A program made the translations under genes and the position numbers. A DNA stretch of 64,000 nucleotides from Valencia hispanica (lineage: Eukaryota > Chordata > Actinopteri > Cyprinodontiformes > Valenciidae), in NCBI GenBank assembly GCA_963556495.2, contig OY747702.1:17935403-17999402 (forward strand), written 5' to 3'. Positions 24,601 to 39,600 of this stretch are shown one piece after another. Within the stretch, counting starts at the first letter, position 1, and every line of letters begins with the position of its first letter. The notes under the pieces are model-generated. The model was not told the DNA's origin. It saw only the letters and a list, made by a program, of their open reading frames with translations, and searched no databases.

Positions 24601-27600
24601 AAATTAACCTACAATGAAAAATTATTTAAAGAGGGAGTAGAAAGAGGAATTAAATATTAAACAGAACTAACTGGGCCTAAGTATCAATAGGAAGCTAAGA
24701 AAATAAATAAGGGATGAACACAGACATGAGAAACCAAACATAAGAGCACCTGAGGGCGCAAAAATGTAGTGGAAGGAAAAAACACAAGGGAGAACAAAAA
24801 CACCAAGTAGTAACTAAAGGAATAAGTTGAACTGAATAAGGAAATGAAATAACTAAAACCTCACATTATAACATGAGAAGGATGAGGGAGGTATGATAAT
24901 TGTCCACATTAATAGTAAAATTAACATTTATCCTGGTAACAGCCAGTCCTGTGATTTGATCAGTGGTTTAATGGCAAACTTAAATAAGTTTGCTGCATTT
25001 GCAAATGTAGCCTATAATACTACTCTGCTACTCTGACTCTATAGATTATTATAGGCTACATTTGCAAATTATCACCAAAAGTCGGTATGAAGGCTTTCGT
25101 AGGGTATTTAAGGTACAAAGAACTACACTATTATCAGGATGACTATAGGCCTGGGAGGTAAGTATATCAATTTTGGAAAACAAAAAACCAGTCAGTTTCT
25201 TACAGAATGCTTTTTGGTCAGGTGACTTTTTTGTCACAAGGAAGGGTGGGATAACTTTGTTAACGGAGCAGCTTTCACTATTCTTATAATCTCATGTGAA
25301 AACTGAAGACAATAAAAATGTAAACAGTAATATTTTCATGTTGCTTCAGACTAAGTGCAGCCAAGTGATTGACCACTTTGCAAAATGAAAACAAGATGTT
25401 ACAGTTTACTTCCCAAAAAATGATTCCCTGAAGAGACACACACACATTATTCATTTATTCTTCTACTATGGAATCACAAGAACCCAGAGATGTAGGGGTA
25501 CTTTATTTATTTTACTTTTTTTTTACTTTTGTAATTGTTCAATTTACAGACGTTTACTGAAATAGATATTTCAAAAAGATTCATTGCTCTTCCTTTTTGC
25601 TTTTATCAGTAATGGTTTAGAAGTCTAAAGTAAAGTGCACAAGTAAGCCAAATGCATTATCGTATCACATTTCAGGTGGTTAATCAACGATCTAGACAAC
25701 AACATAGTCTGATATGATTGAATGGTTTAAAGAACTATTTGTTTTTTATTATAAATAAGTGCTGAATGTTTTTTTTCTTGCACACTTTGCACACTCTCAT
25801 GAATTCTTTGGGCCCCAGGTGTGCCCCAGTACAGTATTAGTTCTAGTGACGTCCCTGCCTGGTTTCTCTGCATTGAAATGAGTTAGGCGATCGGCTTAGG
25901 AAATCTGAGAGACATGACTTTGGCTGTTTTCAGGGCATGTCCTGCTAAAAGGACAATCTGGGGTAGACCCAGAACTGGCTGGAGATTTTGTATACGCCTT
26001 TTGCCCTGAGAACTTGGGAACCTCCAGAATGAGCAGGAGAATATTGGTGGGATGGGGAGAGGGATGTCTGGATTGCCATGATCTCAAGTGAGTGATAGAT
26101 GGATATGTGGATGGATGGACGGACCATTCCATGCGACTGCTGTTCCAAAATTTAGCAGTAGAACAATGTTTCTGATCATTAAGAAAATGTCAGTCCTGCT
26201 CAGACTACACAAATGAAGAACCCTTTGTAACACTCCAGGTGTGCAAGTGTGAGCACAACCAAAACTAAGTGTATGTGGGCGGGTTCTGGACTAACATTCT
26301 GCTGACATCCTCAGTCTGGCCAGCTGGACTTAAAGGGATAAATCAGAATTCTTGAAGCCAATTTCTATTAAAAGGCTATAAGCATTTGGATTTTGTTTTA
26401 CCTAAAGAACAACGTTTCCTTGATGTTTTTTTTCATTTAGTATAAATCTGTTGTCATGATTGCATTGGAGAGAAGTCAAACATAATCTACATTGTAAATG
26501 GAGGCAGAAAGGTGGAGTGCCAATGGTAACTTTACAGTGTAAAACATGCGATAAGAGTGGAATATATAAATCATTTCCAGCCAGGGTAACCACCTAACAG
26601 AAAAGTAAGGCAGTGTAAAAATTAAACAAAATAGCATTCATAGAAATCAATATAAGCTTTTTATACCAATTAACCACATTTTTCTATAATGTACCGACTC
26701 TGACAGGGAAACGTCTCACATGTTCTGTTCTCTTTTGGTGTTTTATACAGAAAGATCCATGGATCCCCTCATATCTAATCATTGGCTTCTCTTTTGATAA
26801 GCACCTAAAGCAAACATAAAATAGTCTTCACATTAAGCAGAATGTTGTTTTTGAGACTGCATTTGCTTCAAGACAATAATAGTCCTACTCTGTTTTACAC
26901 TCTACCATGTTTGCTCTCATCCAGGGCTCTTGTCTTTTGGAGTAAAGGAATCAGCCTGGGTCAACAAGGTCTTCACTTCAGTCAACGTTCTCGTGCTCTT
27001 GTTTGTCATAATTTCTGGATTCGTCAAAGGAGACACATACAACTGGAAGATAACTGAGGAATCTCTGGTCAATGTCACAATAGTCACAAGGTAAAGGATT
27101 CATTTGATACCAGTTGAATACGGTCTGTCATGCTGATAATCAATATCACAATGTGCATAGACATGCTGAAATGTGCAGAACAGTGTTGGTCTCAGTCGTT
27201 GTGAAATGTCCCTATACATGTTTCAGGAACTTGTCGGTGACCGCCAACGTGAGCAGTGATTATGGTGTTGGTGGCTTCATGCCCTACGGATTCAGTGGGA
27301 CATTAGCTGGAGCTGCCACCTGCTTCTACGCTTTTGTTGGATTTGACTGTATTGCAACAACAGGTGATTCTTCAATCTAGCAGGTTGTGATCAATTGCAG
27401 TTTTTGTTCTAACAGCACATCTGCGTTCACTTCTCTGTGTGCAACAGGAGAGGAGGTGAAGAACCCCCAGAAGGCCATTCCTATCGGCATTGTGGTGTCA
27501 CTGACTGTATGTTTCCTGGCATACTTTGGTGTGTCTGCTGCACTCACCCTGATGATGCCCTATTACCTGCTGGATGAGAAGAGCCCACTGCCTATGGCCT

Positions 27601-30600
27601 TTGAATATGTGGGCTGGGGGCCTGCCAAATATGTGGTTGCTGTGGGTTCACTGTGTGCCCTGTCTACAAGGTAAGTCCTTGTTCTTCTAAAGCAACAACA
27701 AAAACAAAAAGCAAATATAAACATTGCTAGTGTTTAAATGGGATACAATTTGAACTTTAAATTCTTGGTGATAATGGCAGATGAGATTCAGTCAACAAGT
27801 TTGACTGTCAATCTTTGTCTGTGTCTTTTAATTGGATTGATTCGTGTTGCTTAATGTTCTGTGGTGGGTGCATTGCTTAATTCTCTTTGTGTTTGAGGCC
27901 CAAGCATGTTTTTGTACTGAGAGATGCTGAGCAAGTCTCAGTCTGTCTCAGAGATATATTGTGTTGTCCCAACTCTGTCTTTCTTTTCTGTCAGTATCAG
28001 CATTAGTGATATCAGTGGATGTCATTCTTCCAGTCACAACAAGATTCTTATTGATTTGAACATTCTCAGCATAGTCTGGAATAAATTCAGTTTGGTTCAA
28101 GTCTGCTCCTACTAGTGGACTTTATAATCTGGATGGACTATGTGCTTTGTGAAACTGCTTTAACACAATTATTTCTCGCTTGAAGTGAATGTTCACACAC
28201 TTGGTCTCATGATAACCATTAAAAATCTATTGGAGGCACATTCCTACAAGATCCATGTGCAGAGTTTTCCTCTGTAGGATAAACTGCAAGAATGACAATA
28301 CAGACGGGAAAGAAAGACATTTTTGGGCTTTCATGACTCTCTGAAGCTTTTATGATGCTCCTGTCCATTTGTCTGGGTTGAGGGCTCTTGACTAACGTCT
28401 GGTGTTGCATGTCTCTGCTGTCTCATGCAGTCTGCTGGGCTCCATTTTCCCCATGCCTCGTGTAATCTATGCAATGGCAGAGGATGGGGTGCTTTTCAAA
28501 GCCTTAGCCCGAATCAATCCTAAGACGAAGACCCCAGTTATTGCCACTATGAGCTCCGGTGTAGTTGCAGGTGAGAGCCGGGGATCATGCAAGTGAAATG
28601 AGTCAGCTAATGTGTCTCCACCAATCAATTGTGAAAGAAAGAATTGAGTCTAAAGAGATGATTCAGTCAGTTCTTTTACTGAAACTCTTTAAATGTCAGT
28701 TGGTAAATAAATAATATTACCTGTAGGAGTTTTCTGTATCTGTGTAGGATGTTTTCTTTCACAGTTGTGCAGGTGTCATGTTTTCTCTCACGGAATGCTC
28801 TAAACTTAACCATGAACCCTCTTCTTCCTAGCCTGTTGGGCTCCATGTTCCCTCTTCCGCGCATTCTCTTTGCCATGGCACGAGATGGCATTCTGTTCAA
28901 ATTTATGTCCAAAGTGAGTAAGCGCCAGTCGCCTGTGGCTGCCACCATGGCAGCAGGTACCACAGCGGGTAAGCTTCTGGACAAGGACTCGCCTGTCACT
29001 GGGTTGTATTGTGGACAGTCTGGGTTCCTGTCACTTTTCATGTTTTTCTTTGTGATCAGCTGGTGGTGGTAACTGCATGAATTTGGTGGTGGTGTTAACA
29101 AAGCATGCAAAGGAGCTATTACACTCAGCAAGAGGAATGTTGAAAAGTGTCCTTTAAAACCGATATATGACAAGCCCGCAAGTCCTCAAGTCCAGCTGGC
29201 TTTTCATCACTTATGGAAAGATAATGACAAATAATTTGATAGTGGGACGATGTTAACTAAAATTCAGAATGTATCTTCAATATTTTATAATTTTCTGGTA
29301 TTTCCAAAAGGAATCGATGCCATACAATAACAATGTTCCAAGCGCCTTTGGAAATAAAACTGTTTTACTTTAGTGCAAAATCATGTTACCACTTTATTTC
29401 TAATAACTCCAAAAAACGTTTTGTAATATGTCCTTCATGTACATATATAATTTTTTTATACTTTTCCTGTGTGAATCTAAAGGCTTCTCTTATCTGCCAC
29501 TTTGCTGCTGTTAGAGCTGAATCCCTTGTGAGAAAATAAAGGATTATTCTATTCTATACTCATCAGCTAAATAAAAAGGGACAGTTTGCCCTATATGGCA
29601 GTTACGTTGGTTGCTGATACAGGGAGATGGTAAAATGGTAAATGGCCTGTACATGTATAGGGATTTTATCAAGTCCGGAAGACTCCAAACCACTTCACAC
29701 TACAATCATGGTAAGCTACATTGTAGCCACAGCTGCCGTGGCGCAAACTGACAGAAGTGAAAGTGCCATTATTTCAGCGCAGTGTTGCCAACTTAGTGAC
29801 TTTGTTGCTATATTTAAAGAGTTTTCAGACCCCTCAAGTGACTATTTTAAAAAACAAAACAAATTTTTGGGTACTTTTGGAGACTTTTGAAGACTCAATG
29901 TGAACCACATATCATTACACTTCGCACGGAGCAGTGGTGCTGCTGTGGGCTCCTCCCCCACCTCAGAGTACTTACAACAGGTGGCCAGCACATGGCCAGT
30001 CAGATGCAGATATTTACCCCACTGTGTCCAGACTGCAAATTAATCATGTATGCTCGAAGCCGCCGCTGGCTGATCCTGGCCGCACTTAGTCAGAGCAGAA
30101 TGTAAATGTAAAAATCTGTGTTTAAAATAAATGACTGCACACTATAATAAATCACCAATTTCACTAACACACCTCATTTACTTACTCACCTCGTCCACTG
30201 TGTGTGTGCCTCTGTGACAGATGTTAAACAGTCATCATGTCTCAGTCTAAACTGGACTCTCAGAAATACAGAAAGGAGTGGAAATCAAACCCTGAATTAA
30301 GAGACAGATGGAAGCCGTCTATTGGAGATGTTACACAGGTCTACTGCCTGTTTTGAAAGGATGATTTTTATGCCAAAATTTGTGGTCCAAAAAAAATGAA
30401 GAACAGCTCAAAAATATACTTAAAAGGCAAAATCTTATAACAGATCCTCCACAACCACACTGCCATCAAGGGTTTAAAAACAGATTCTGCAAAAAAAAAA
30501 ATATTTTAAAATTTTTTAATCTCCTTAGCATCCATTACAATTAAATGCACATTATGCAAATGAGGTGATGATGTAAGCCTGTTTCAAAAAACGAATGGCG

Positions 30601-33600
30601 CCACTTTGCCGCAAAGTGGAGGCAGCATCAGGGACCGTTTGGTCATTCATAAGTGGTGAAGTCCGGTGTTGCTGTAATATTACTGTCAAGCTTAGTGGCA
30701 CAAATGGCGCAATATTCTCGCCATGCCGCCACATTCGAAGGACACACCGTGGCGTGTGAAATACCGTCACAGCGTAGGCAGTAATTAAGCAACTTCTAGC
30801 AACTTTCGGGCCAGCCAATAGCTACTTTCCATGCTGAGGAGTTGGCAACACTGAATTGGTGGCACTGGGCCCTCTGACCACCACCAGCTGGCAAAGCCTG
30901 TGAAGTGTCTTTCCCAAGGACACAATTGCAGGGACGAAGGGAGTGAGGACTCAAACAATCCACTAGTTACAGGACGAACTCCCTCCATAACCATAGGCGC
31001 CCCAAGAAGATACCAATAACGCCTATGGTATCTTCCAGTGATTGGTATGAAGATGTTAAAAAACCAAAATTTCAGAGTTTAAATTAGAAACGTTGCAGTG
31101 AATTCTTGGTCTGAAATAAGATGATTGTTGGGCGTTAAGAAAGGCCAGGGCCAATGACAGAGAGGCAGTTTGAAATGATACTGTATACCAGACGTGCCCA
31201 ATCCTGTTCCTCGAGATCTACCATCCTACAAATCTTAGATGTATCCCAGCTTCAACAGACCTGAAGCAAATTGTTCAATTCCCTCATCAGCAGTCTGTCA
31301 GCTCTGCAGCGGCCTGGTAACAAGGCCTTCATTTGATTCAGCTGTGATGAGAAGGGATGCACCTAAAAGTTGCTGGATAGTAGATCTCGAGGACCAGGAT
31401 TGGGCACCCCTGCTGTATACAAATCAAGGTTATAGATTTTGACGAGATAAAAATTCTGTAAATGTTGTATGAGGGTTTATTTCTGTAGTGCATGTGGAAA
31501 CATTTAGAAATAGTGAACAATCAAGAAGAATGTGGTACATCATGTGTTCCTTATGTGAAGAAGCTGTGACCATTCTATGAACAAAGATCTATGTGGGAGG
31601 ATTTTCATGGAAACTCAACTTTCAATAAAGACTTTGAGCTGAAGTGGATCTGGGCTCAGTTAGTAGAACTGAGTCCAGCGAACGACGTCTCGCTGTTAAA
31701 ATATATAATTGTTCTTTGTTGTTCTTATTGCTCCTTTTTACAGAAATGAACGAGCACGCGGGAAGGTGAAATGAGAGCCCATAGAGCCCAGGGGTCATGA
31801 ATTAAATGTGTGTCTGTTCCTTTAAGAGAGGCTTTAGATTAGAGTGAAAACACCTTTCCAACACTTTCTAAACTAAGGGAAGGGTTGAAAAACCACACGA
31901 AAGAAATGAAATAAGCTTACGTAAAATTATGTGCAGTACTTTGAGATTTTCAAATAATTTTCGTTGAATGTAAGTATTTGCAGCATGCCAAAACCGCACA
32001 GATCAGCAGTTGCCCAACTCCAGTCTTCGAGGTCTACTATCCTGCAACTTTTAGACGGCTCCAACACACATGAATCAAATGGCTGAATTCCATCAGCATG
32101 TCATCGAGCTCTGCAGGGGCCTGGTAATAAGCCATTCATTTAAATCAGGAGCGTGGAGAACGGATGCATCTAAAAGTTTCAGAAAAGTAGCTCTGGAGGA
32201 CTGGACTTGCACACCTTTGAAAACACACAACATGAGTATACATTAGCAATATTGCTTGGGAAATATCACAACAGTGTTATTTATCTTAGGGCAAAATTTC
32301 TTTTAATTAGCTATTTTCTACAAAGTCATGTCTATTTTAAAACCACTTATTACAACACAAATAGAGTCATCAATACAGTAGGGAGTGGGTTTACTTAATC
32401 AGTAGTATGCTAGCACAGACCAACTTTGTCGTAGCCTATTTCTTGTTTTGTATTTGTATTGTAGATTTTTTATGTCTTTAATCCATATTTTGCTTTATAA
32501 AATTTCTAACCAGAATGAACAATGTCAACTTGTAAGACTGACCTATATTCACTGAAGTCACCTGTTGCTTTCTCACAAATCAAGCTAAAGCTAGCTAATC
32601 TTAGTTCTGCTAACAGACCGTTAAATCCATCAATTGGTCCCATTGTGGATAATTTGTAAGTGCAAGTCCAAAGAATGCTCAAGTCGCTCAAGATTTTTCC
32701 AGAATTGGTGTGTTGTTTAAATGATTTCAGCATAACTAAGGCTAATTTAGAATTTTTTATACAGGATACCATAGGCTATGCTACAATTTGAAACAAATTA
32801 AGGGTTTCTCCTGTACTGTTCAAATACAAGCTTGATATTTGTTTGTTTTTTGATAGTGTGGAACTTTAAAGGTCTTTTCATACCAAAAACAGGACACCCT
32901 AAGGTTCCCTGGTAACAAGGCTAACTACTATTTGAAGCACAAGCTGCTAACAGTCTCTTTGCATTGCATTGGATGCATTCAAGGATTCAAAAAAGTTAAA
33001 TAGTAGTATTACAGTAATCTGTGTATGTGACTGCTTTAATAGAATACAAATTAACCCAAGTACAGATAAACTGTCTGATCTTGAAGATAACGCAATTTTT
33101 TTATGCATGTGGAAGTCATGTTGGATTTTGAGATCGAGCATTATGAGAAACGTCAGTAGTCTGAACCAGTTTTATCATGTCTTGCTTTAATTAGATAGGC
33201 AAATTTATATCACAGTGCACAGCAGTTAAAATTGATCAAAATTTACTTCGACTTTGCCACAGCAACAGACTCATCAAAGGTGCTGTTTGGCACAGTGCGA
33301 ATTGGTCATTACTTGGTGTAGTAGTATAAATGAACGGGTTTATAATCAACAAAGTAGCAAGCAGCATTGCTAATAAGGCACCCCAGAGGAACTTACAGTG
33401 TCAATCTACTGTGCCCCCAACACTGATAAGACTCAAACTCACATTGGTATTTATGAACTTATGCAACAATGTGGTAAAGCTCACTTTAACAGTTTGGTCT
33501 TTGTGGATTAATGCGGTACTTATACGGAATATCTACTTCTACAGCCTTCCTGCTTAGTGGGCTGCAGGTGTCCAGCACATAGTTGCACAATCTACTCAGA

Positions 33601-36600
33601 CATTAAAGCTGAGACTTACAGGGTGAATGACCTGATGAAGAGGCTGGCAGATGTGAAAACTAAAAGGAGGGGGGGGGGGCAGCACATACAATCACAAGTC
33701 ATTTGCACTGAGCACCTGACAGCAACAAGCAGGAGGGCTTCTCTGTTGTTTTTTCTACATTTTGTTTAACAAAATGTTGAAAGGGATGGCAGACATACTG
33801 CTGTCTGTTTTAAACTCTGCTGCTGAGATCTGCTCAACACTGCGGTCCAGAGCCGACCCGAGGTTCTATGAGGCCACTTTATTATTGGGTACACCTGGCT
33901 AATATCTGGTTTTTATCTCTTTTGCATTCTGAACTCCCTTCATTTTTGCTTAATTTGGTTCAACAAGGTGCTGGAGACATTCCTCCAACATTTTGGTGCC
34001 GTATTGACATGATAGCATTATCTAATTGCAACCGTTTTTTTCAGCTGCACATCCACATCCCAAAGGTTCTCTACCATATCTACTGAGTTTCTGCCATACT
34101 ATTGGCTGCCTCGCTTTTGGTGCAAAAACAAAACAAATCAAACAAACTAAAAAAAACGGGTGAATACCTATACCAAACTAATTGGCTGATTAAAGTTTTG
34201 CTCTGTTTACCCAGTGTGCCAGAAAAGAAATATTTCAAACAAGCATGTACAAAGTTATTTGGGCCCACCAGCAAACACCAAGTTCCCCTTTTACCTTGGG
34301 TAGACCCCTAATTCTGTTTGATGCTAAGGTACAAGACATTACCACCACCAATTGTCTTACATCAAATGAAACTCAGTATGGAAATGATCAAAGCTGTCAT
34401 GGTCAAATGGAAAAATGGTTAACTCTTTTGCTTTTTTATTAAACTTTGTTGCATGACACCTAATTTGCATCTGTGGATTCCCATTTGTTTCACTGTGCAT
34501 CTGATGAAACGACTTTTTTCACTAATTATTGCAAAAAACATCATCTGTGTGTAAAGACCATGTGAGTGCATGAACTTGTTCTAAATGTAACAATTTCCCA
34601 TGAGTGTCTTGTTTATTTGTAATGATTTCTTTAACATTTGATCTTTATTCAAGTCTTCTGCTCTCCACAGCCATCATGGCTTTCTTGTTTGACCTTAAAG
34701 CCCTGGTGGACATGATGTCTATTGGAACTCTGCTGGCCTACTCCCTGGTTGCTGTCTGCGTACTCCTTCTCAGGTAGGCACATACAAATCTCTCCCAGAG
34801 CATCACTTTAGAAAAATCAGATTTGCACAACATTGCGAAATGACTACCCTAATAGGTTTTTCAAATGCCCACAAGCCCGATTACCCTGTTTGTTATTGCA
34901 TCCCCTCAGTGATGTAAGAGCTGTGAATGCTCCCTTTGTAGGAACATTAAGTTTCAGCTGGAGCAGGTTGTTTATTTAAGTTTCTTTACTTGCTAAACAT
35001 AGGGTGTGCAACACAGCTCTTTTTCTACTTCCCTTTCTGGTTTAAACTGGATCCAGTCCTTACTTGTTCTGTCAAAGCTAAAATCATGACAGCTATTTCT
35101 CAATCCAAGTGCTGGGAGGTATGCACTGTTCCTACATCAGTGTGGCACAAATGTAACAGGCCTGAGACTTTAACCTTTAAAGGAGTAGTTTGAATTCTTC
35201 AGTCAATGTCGCATTGTATATTAAACAAACTCTCAAAATTCATTCTGAACATTTGCTGAATGTTCTGAATTTTTAGAAGTTATTGAATGTTCAGATCTTT
35301 TGTTGGTTTCTTGTGCGCACCAGTTACTTGCTCGTGCTCACCAGATACTTTCTTGTGTGCACCACTTACTAACTTGTGCGCATCATTTACTAATTCGTGC
35401 TCACCAGATACTTTCTTGTGTGCACTACTTATTAACTCATGCTCACCAGATACTTTCTTGTGTGGACCACTTACTAACTCGTGCTCACCAGATACTAACT
35501 CGTGCTCACCAGATACTAACTCGTGCTCACCAGATACTAACTCGTGCTCACCAGATACTAACTCGTGCTCACCAGATACTAACTCGTGCTCACCAGATAC
35601 TAACTCGTGCTCACCAGATACTAACTCGTGCTCACCAGATACTTTCTCGTATGCACCACTTACTATCTCGTGCTCACCAGATACTAACTCATACTCACCA
35701 GATACTAACTCATACTAACCAGATACTTTCTCGTGTGCACCGCTTACTAACTCGTGCTCACCAGATACTTTCTCGTGTGCAACGCTTACTAACTCGTGCT
35801 CACCAGATACTTTCTTGTGCGCACCACTTACTTATTCGTGCTCACCAGATACTTTCTCGTGTGCAGCACTTACTAACTTATGTGCACCAGATACTTTCTC
35901 GTGTGCACCACTTACTAACTTGTGTGCACCAGATACTTTCTCGTGTGCACCACTTACTAACTTGTGTGCACCAGATACTTTCTCGTGTGCACCGCTTACT
36001 AACTCGTGCTCACCAGATACTTTCTCGTGTGCACTGCTTACTAACTCGTGCTCACCAGATACTTTCTCGTGTGCACCACCTACTAACTCGTGCTCACCAG
36101 ATACTTTCTCGTCTGCACCGCTTACTAATTCGTGCTCACCAGATACTTTCTTGTGCGCACCACTTACTTATTCGTGCTCACCAGATACTTTCTCGTGTGC
36201 ACCACTTACTAACTTGTGTGCACCACATACTTTCTCGTGTGCACCCCTTACTAACTCGTGCGCATCAGATACTAACTCATGCTCACCAGATACTACGCAA
36301 GGCAAGGCATTCTTTTTTGAATAGCACACTTTCAATAAAAAGGTAATTCAAAGGGGCTTTACATGATTAAGGGGTAAAATAAAAATAGAAGTAAAACACA
36401 AGCAGAGCATATAATGTTAAAACAGCAATAAATTAAGAAGCACACACAAAAGAAATAAAACATGAAAGCATTGCTCAAAGGCAGCTCTAAACAGAAATGT
36501 TTTTAGTTGTGATTTAAAAGAACTCAGTGTTTCAGCAGCTTTGCAGTTGTCTGGAAGTTTGTTCTAGATTAGAGGAGCATAGAAACTGAAAGCTGCTTCT

Positions 36601-39600
36601 CCATGTTTGGTTCTAATTCCAGGGATGTTGAGTAGACTGGAATTAAAAGACCTGAGAGGTCTGGTGGGTTGGTATAGTAACAGTAGATCTTCAACATACT
36701 TTGGTACTAAGCCATTAAATGATTTATAAACTAGTAAAAGTATTTTGACGTCTACTAACTCATGCTCACCAGAAACTTTCTCGTGCTGACCACTTAGTAA
36801 TTCGTGCTCACCAGATACTTTCTTGTGCGTAAACAAGGGCATCAGTTTGTTTTTAAAATTGCTAAGGACAATAACCATAAACTTGAGCATGGTTTGAAGA
36901 ATACTGAGGACAATCATTATTACTTATTCATATATAAGTGCTGTATTCATCCGTTTGACATTTCACTACAAAATGCAGTGCAGTATAGACTATATAGTAT
37001 CTTTATTCAGTCAATAAAAGTTGAAAGCCAGACTGTTTTGTCTAGTTTTTCAAATGGCACGTTGGTCATTTTAGCAGGCTTTTATCTTTGAACACTTGGC
37101 TTTCCTCTGCCACCGTGATGCACAATATTAGTTTTATAGACAACTTTAACATTTTCTGGGGGAGGGGTCAATTGTTTGGACCAGATGGACTACATCTCAA
37201 CAGACAGGGTGCCCGCATGCTGGCAATAAGCCTGGCATGCCCTCGCCCCCCCCCCCCTGTCTACCACACCAGCCCCAGCTGCTCCTGCCCTCTCTGCCCC
37301 TTCCGCCACATCCTGATGTGCAGCTGGTCCCTGCTCCTATGAATTTAACAGTAACTCACATAACGGACTTGGACCTTGTTTTACATCATTCATACCTGTT
37401 ATTATCAGCAGAGAGCGGAAAAATAAAATAAAACATACCAAATGCAACCCTAATAATCTCAAACAGTTACCAAAAGGTCCTACCTCCAGTAAACCATACA
37501 GTCACCTGATCTCCAATCACCATTAATATGGCACTTCTAAATGTTCGCTCTCTGCTGAATAAAACTTTTATAATAAATGACCTAATTTTAGACCATAATA
37601 TTAATTGTTTATTTTGAACGGAAACATGGCTGAGTACAGATCCCCCCGTTGTTCTTACAGAGAACCCCCACCAAATTTTAACTTCACTTATTCCACGAGG
37701 AGTTGCAAAAGGCGAGGCGGAACTGCTTTTATTAGTTCATTAACGCTTTCTGACAAACCTGTTTTATTTGATCATTTTAGCACTTTTGAATATGCTGCGT
37801 CTGTTTTTAGCACTCCTCAGATTTTATACTGTAACAGTTTATAGGCCTCCTAAAAAGAGTGCACTTTTTATTCAAGAATTTTCAGTTTTTATCAATTTTG
37901 CACAACTCTTATGAACGAATAATTTTAGCTGGTGATTTTAATCTACAAATAGATAACATCTTAGATCCTTTATCAACAGAATTTTTTAATATTTTGAATT
38001 ATATGGATTTTAGTCAACATGTCACACAGCCAACTCACAACAGAGGACACACCCTGGACTTGGTCATCAGGTATGGCCTGTCCACCAGTGTGTCCTCTGT
38101 TGTCGACTTGGCTGTCTCTGACCATTACTGTGTGTTGTTTAATATCACCAGTTTTATCCAGAAGGAGACCTCTGTGAGAACTGTCAGGAAGCGCCATCTA
38201 ACCCCTGAAGTGGCTTCAGGTTTTCTGGAAATTTTTGAAAAGAATCCTCCTATTGTTTTACCTGCCCCCTGTGATTTTATTGTTAATAATTTTAACAGAA
38301 GGCTTTAATCCGCCCTTGACCTGCTGGCTCCATTTAAAGTTATAAACACACACTCAAAACCAACAACACCATGGAGAAACGAAGACCTTAAGAGATTAAA
38401 AAGGAGCTGTAGGGTGGCAGAGAGAAAATGGAGGAAAAATAAAATCACAATAAATCATCAAATGTACATCGAACGTCTCAAATCATATAACAATGCAGTA
38501 AGAAATTCCAGAAACGCATACTTTTCCAGAATCGTCTCACAAGATAAAAACAATCCCAAAATTCTGTTTTCCACTATAGACAACATTTTTAACTGTACTA
38601 CTAATGCTTATCAGAAAACCCCCTCAAATGCTCTTTGTGAGGAGTTTGCAGACCACTTCAGAGGGAAGGTAGACACCATCAGATGTAAGATTTTATCTTC
38701 TCAGTGTAACACGGTTTTGAACAAGTCTGATTGTGTGTCTCTACCAGAGGAAACGCTGGACAATTTTGTCCTGGTGGAAGCTGGGACTCTTGATAGAGTT
38801 TTCTCCTCAGTGAGGCCCACCACATGTGTTTTGGACCCGATTCTCACTTCCTTTTTTAAGCAATTTTATGAATATTTTAGAGATGAGATTTTAACCGTAA
38901 TGAATTGCTCCCTTCAGACGGGGGTCTTTCCTGCCGCCTTTAAAGGGGCGGTGGTGAGGCCCCTGCTGAAGAAGAGCAATTTAGATTTTAATGATTGAAA
39001 CAACTTCCAACCGGTATCTAACTTACCATTTTTAAGCAAAGTTTTAGAAAAACTTGTTTTAATTCAACTTAATAATTTTATTAACGCTCATAATGTCCTA
39101 GAGAAATTTCAGTCTGGTTTTAGGGTGAACCACAGCACAGAGACGGCTCTTTTAAAGATTTTAAATGATTTTAGATTAAATTATGATGCTCAAAAGTTGA
39201 CAGTGTTGGTTCTACTGCATCTAAGCGCTGCCTTTGATACAATAGACCACACTATTCTTTTAACTCGTTTAAAACAGATCAGCCTCTCTGGTGCTGTTCA
39301 TAAATGGTTTACATCCTATCTCACAGACAGGACTTTTTTGGTAAGTTTAGATACCTGCTCCTCTAAGGTCCACAAGATCACATGTGGTGTGCCCCAGGGT
39401 TTGATTTTAGGCCCAGTGCTTTTGAACCTTTATATGCTCCCTCTTGGCAGTGTCATCAGAAGACATGGAGTTAACTTTCACAATTATGCTGATGATACAC
39501 AGTTGTACATCTCCGTGTCTCCCGATGACACACGGCCAATGGATGCACTTTTTAACTGCATTTTAGACATTAAATCCTGGATGGCAGAAAACTTTCTCCA

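Noticed and set aside
28571..28831. Steric spacing as the cause of mutually exclusive splicing
   Set aside because: 261 bp is long enough for normal splicing; frame disruption is the visible safeguard instead.
28676..29173. 165-codon minus-strand frame across the CAT-2A exon
   Set aside because: Antisense of a real exon and its intron; no known similarity.
30552..30994. Minus-strand frames of 88 and 69 codons
   Set aside because: They overlap the right part of a hAT relic and read through its terminal repeat.
35308..36295. CRISPR-like array
   Set aside because: Units are contiguous with no unique spacers; the genome is vertebrate.
35300..36346. 348-codon frame and overlapping 143/169-codon frames as genes
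   Set aside because: They arise from a 21-bp tandem repeat with no stop in two frames; no similarity, no splice context and the array is inside an slc7a2 intron.
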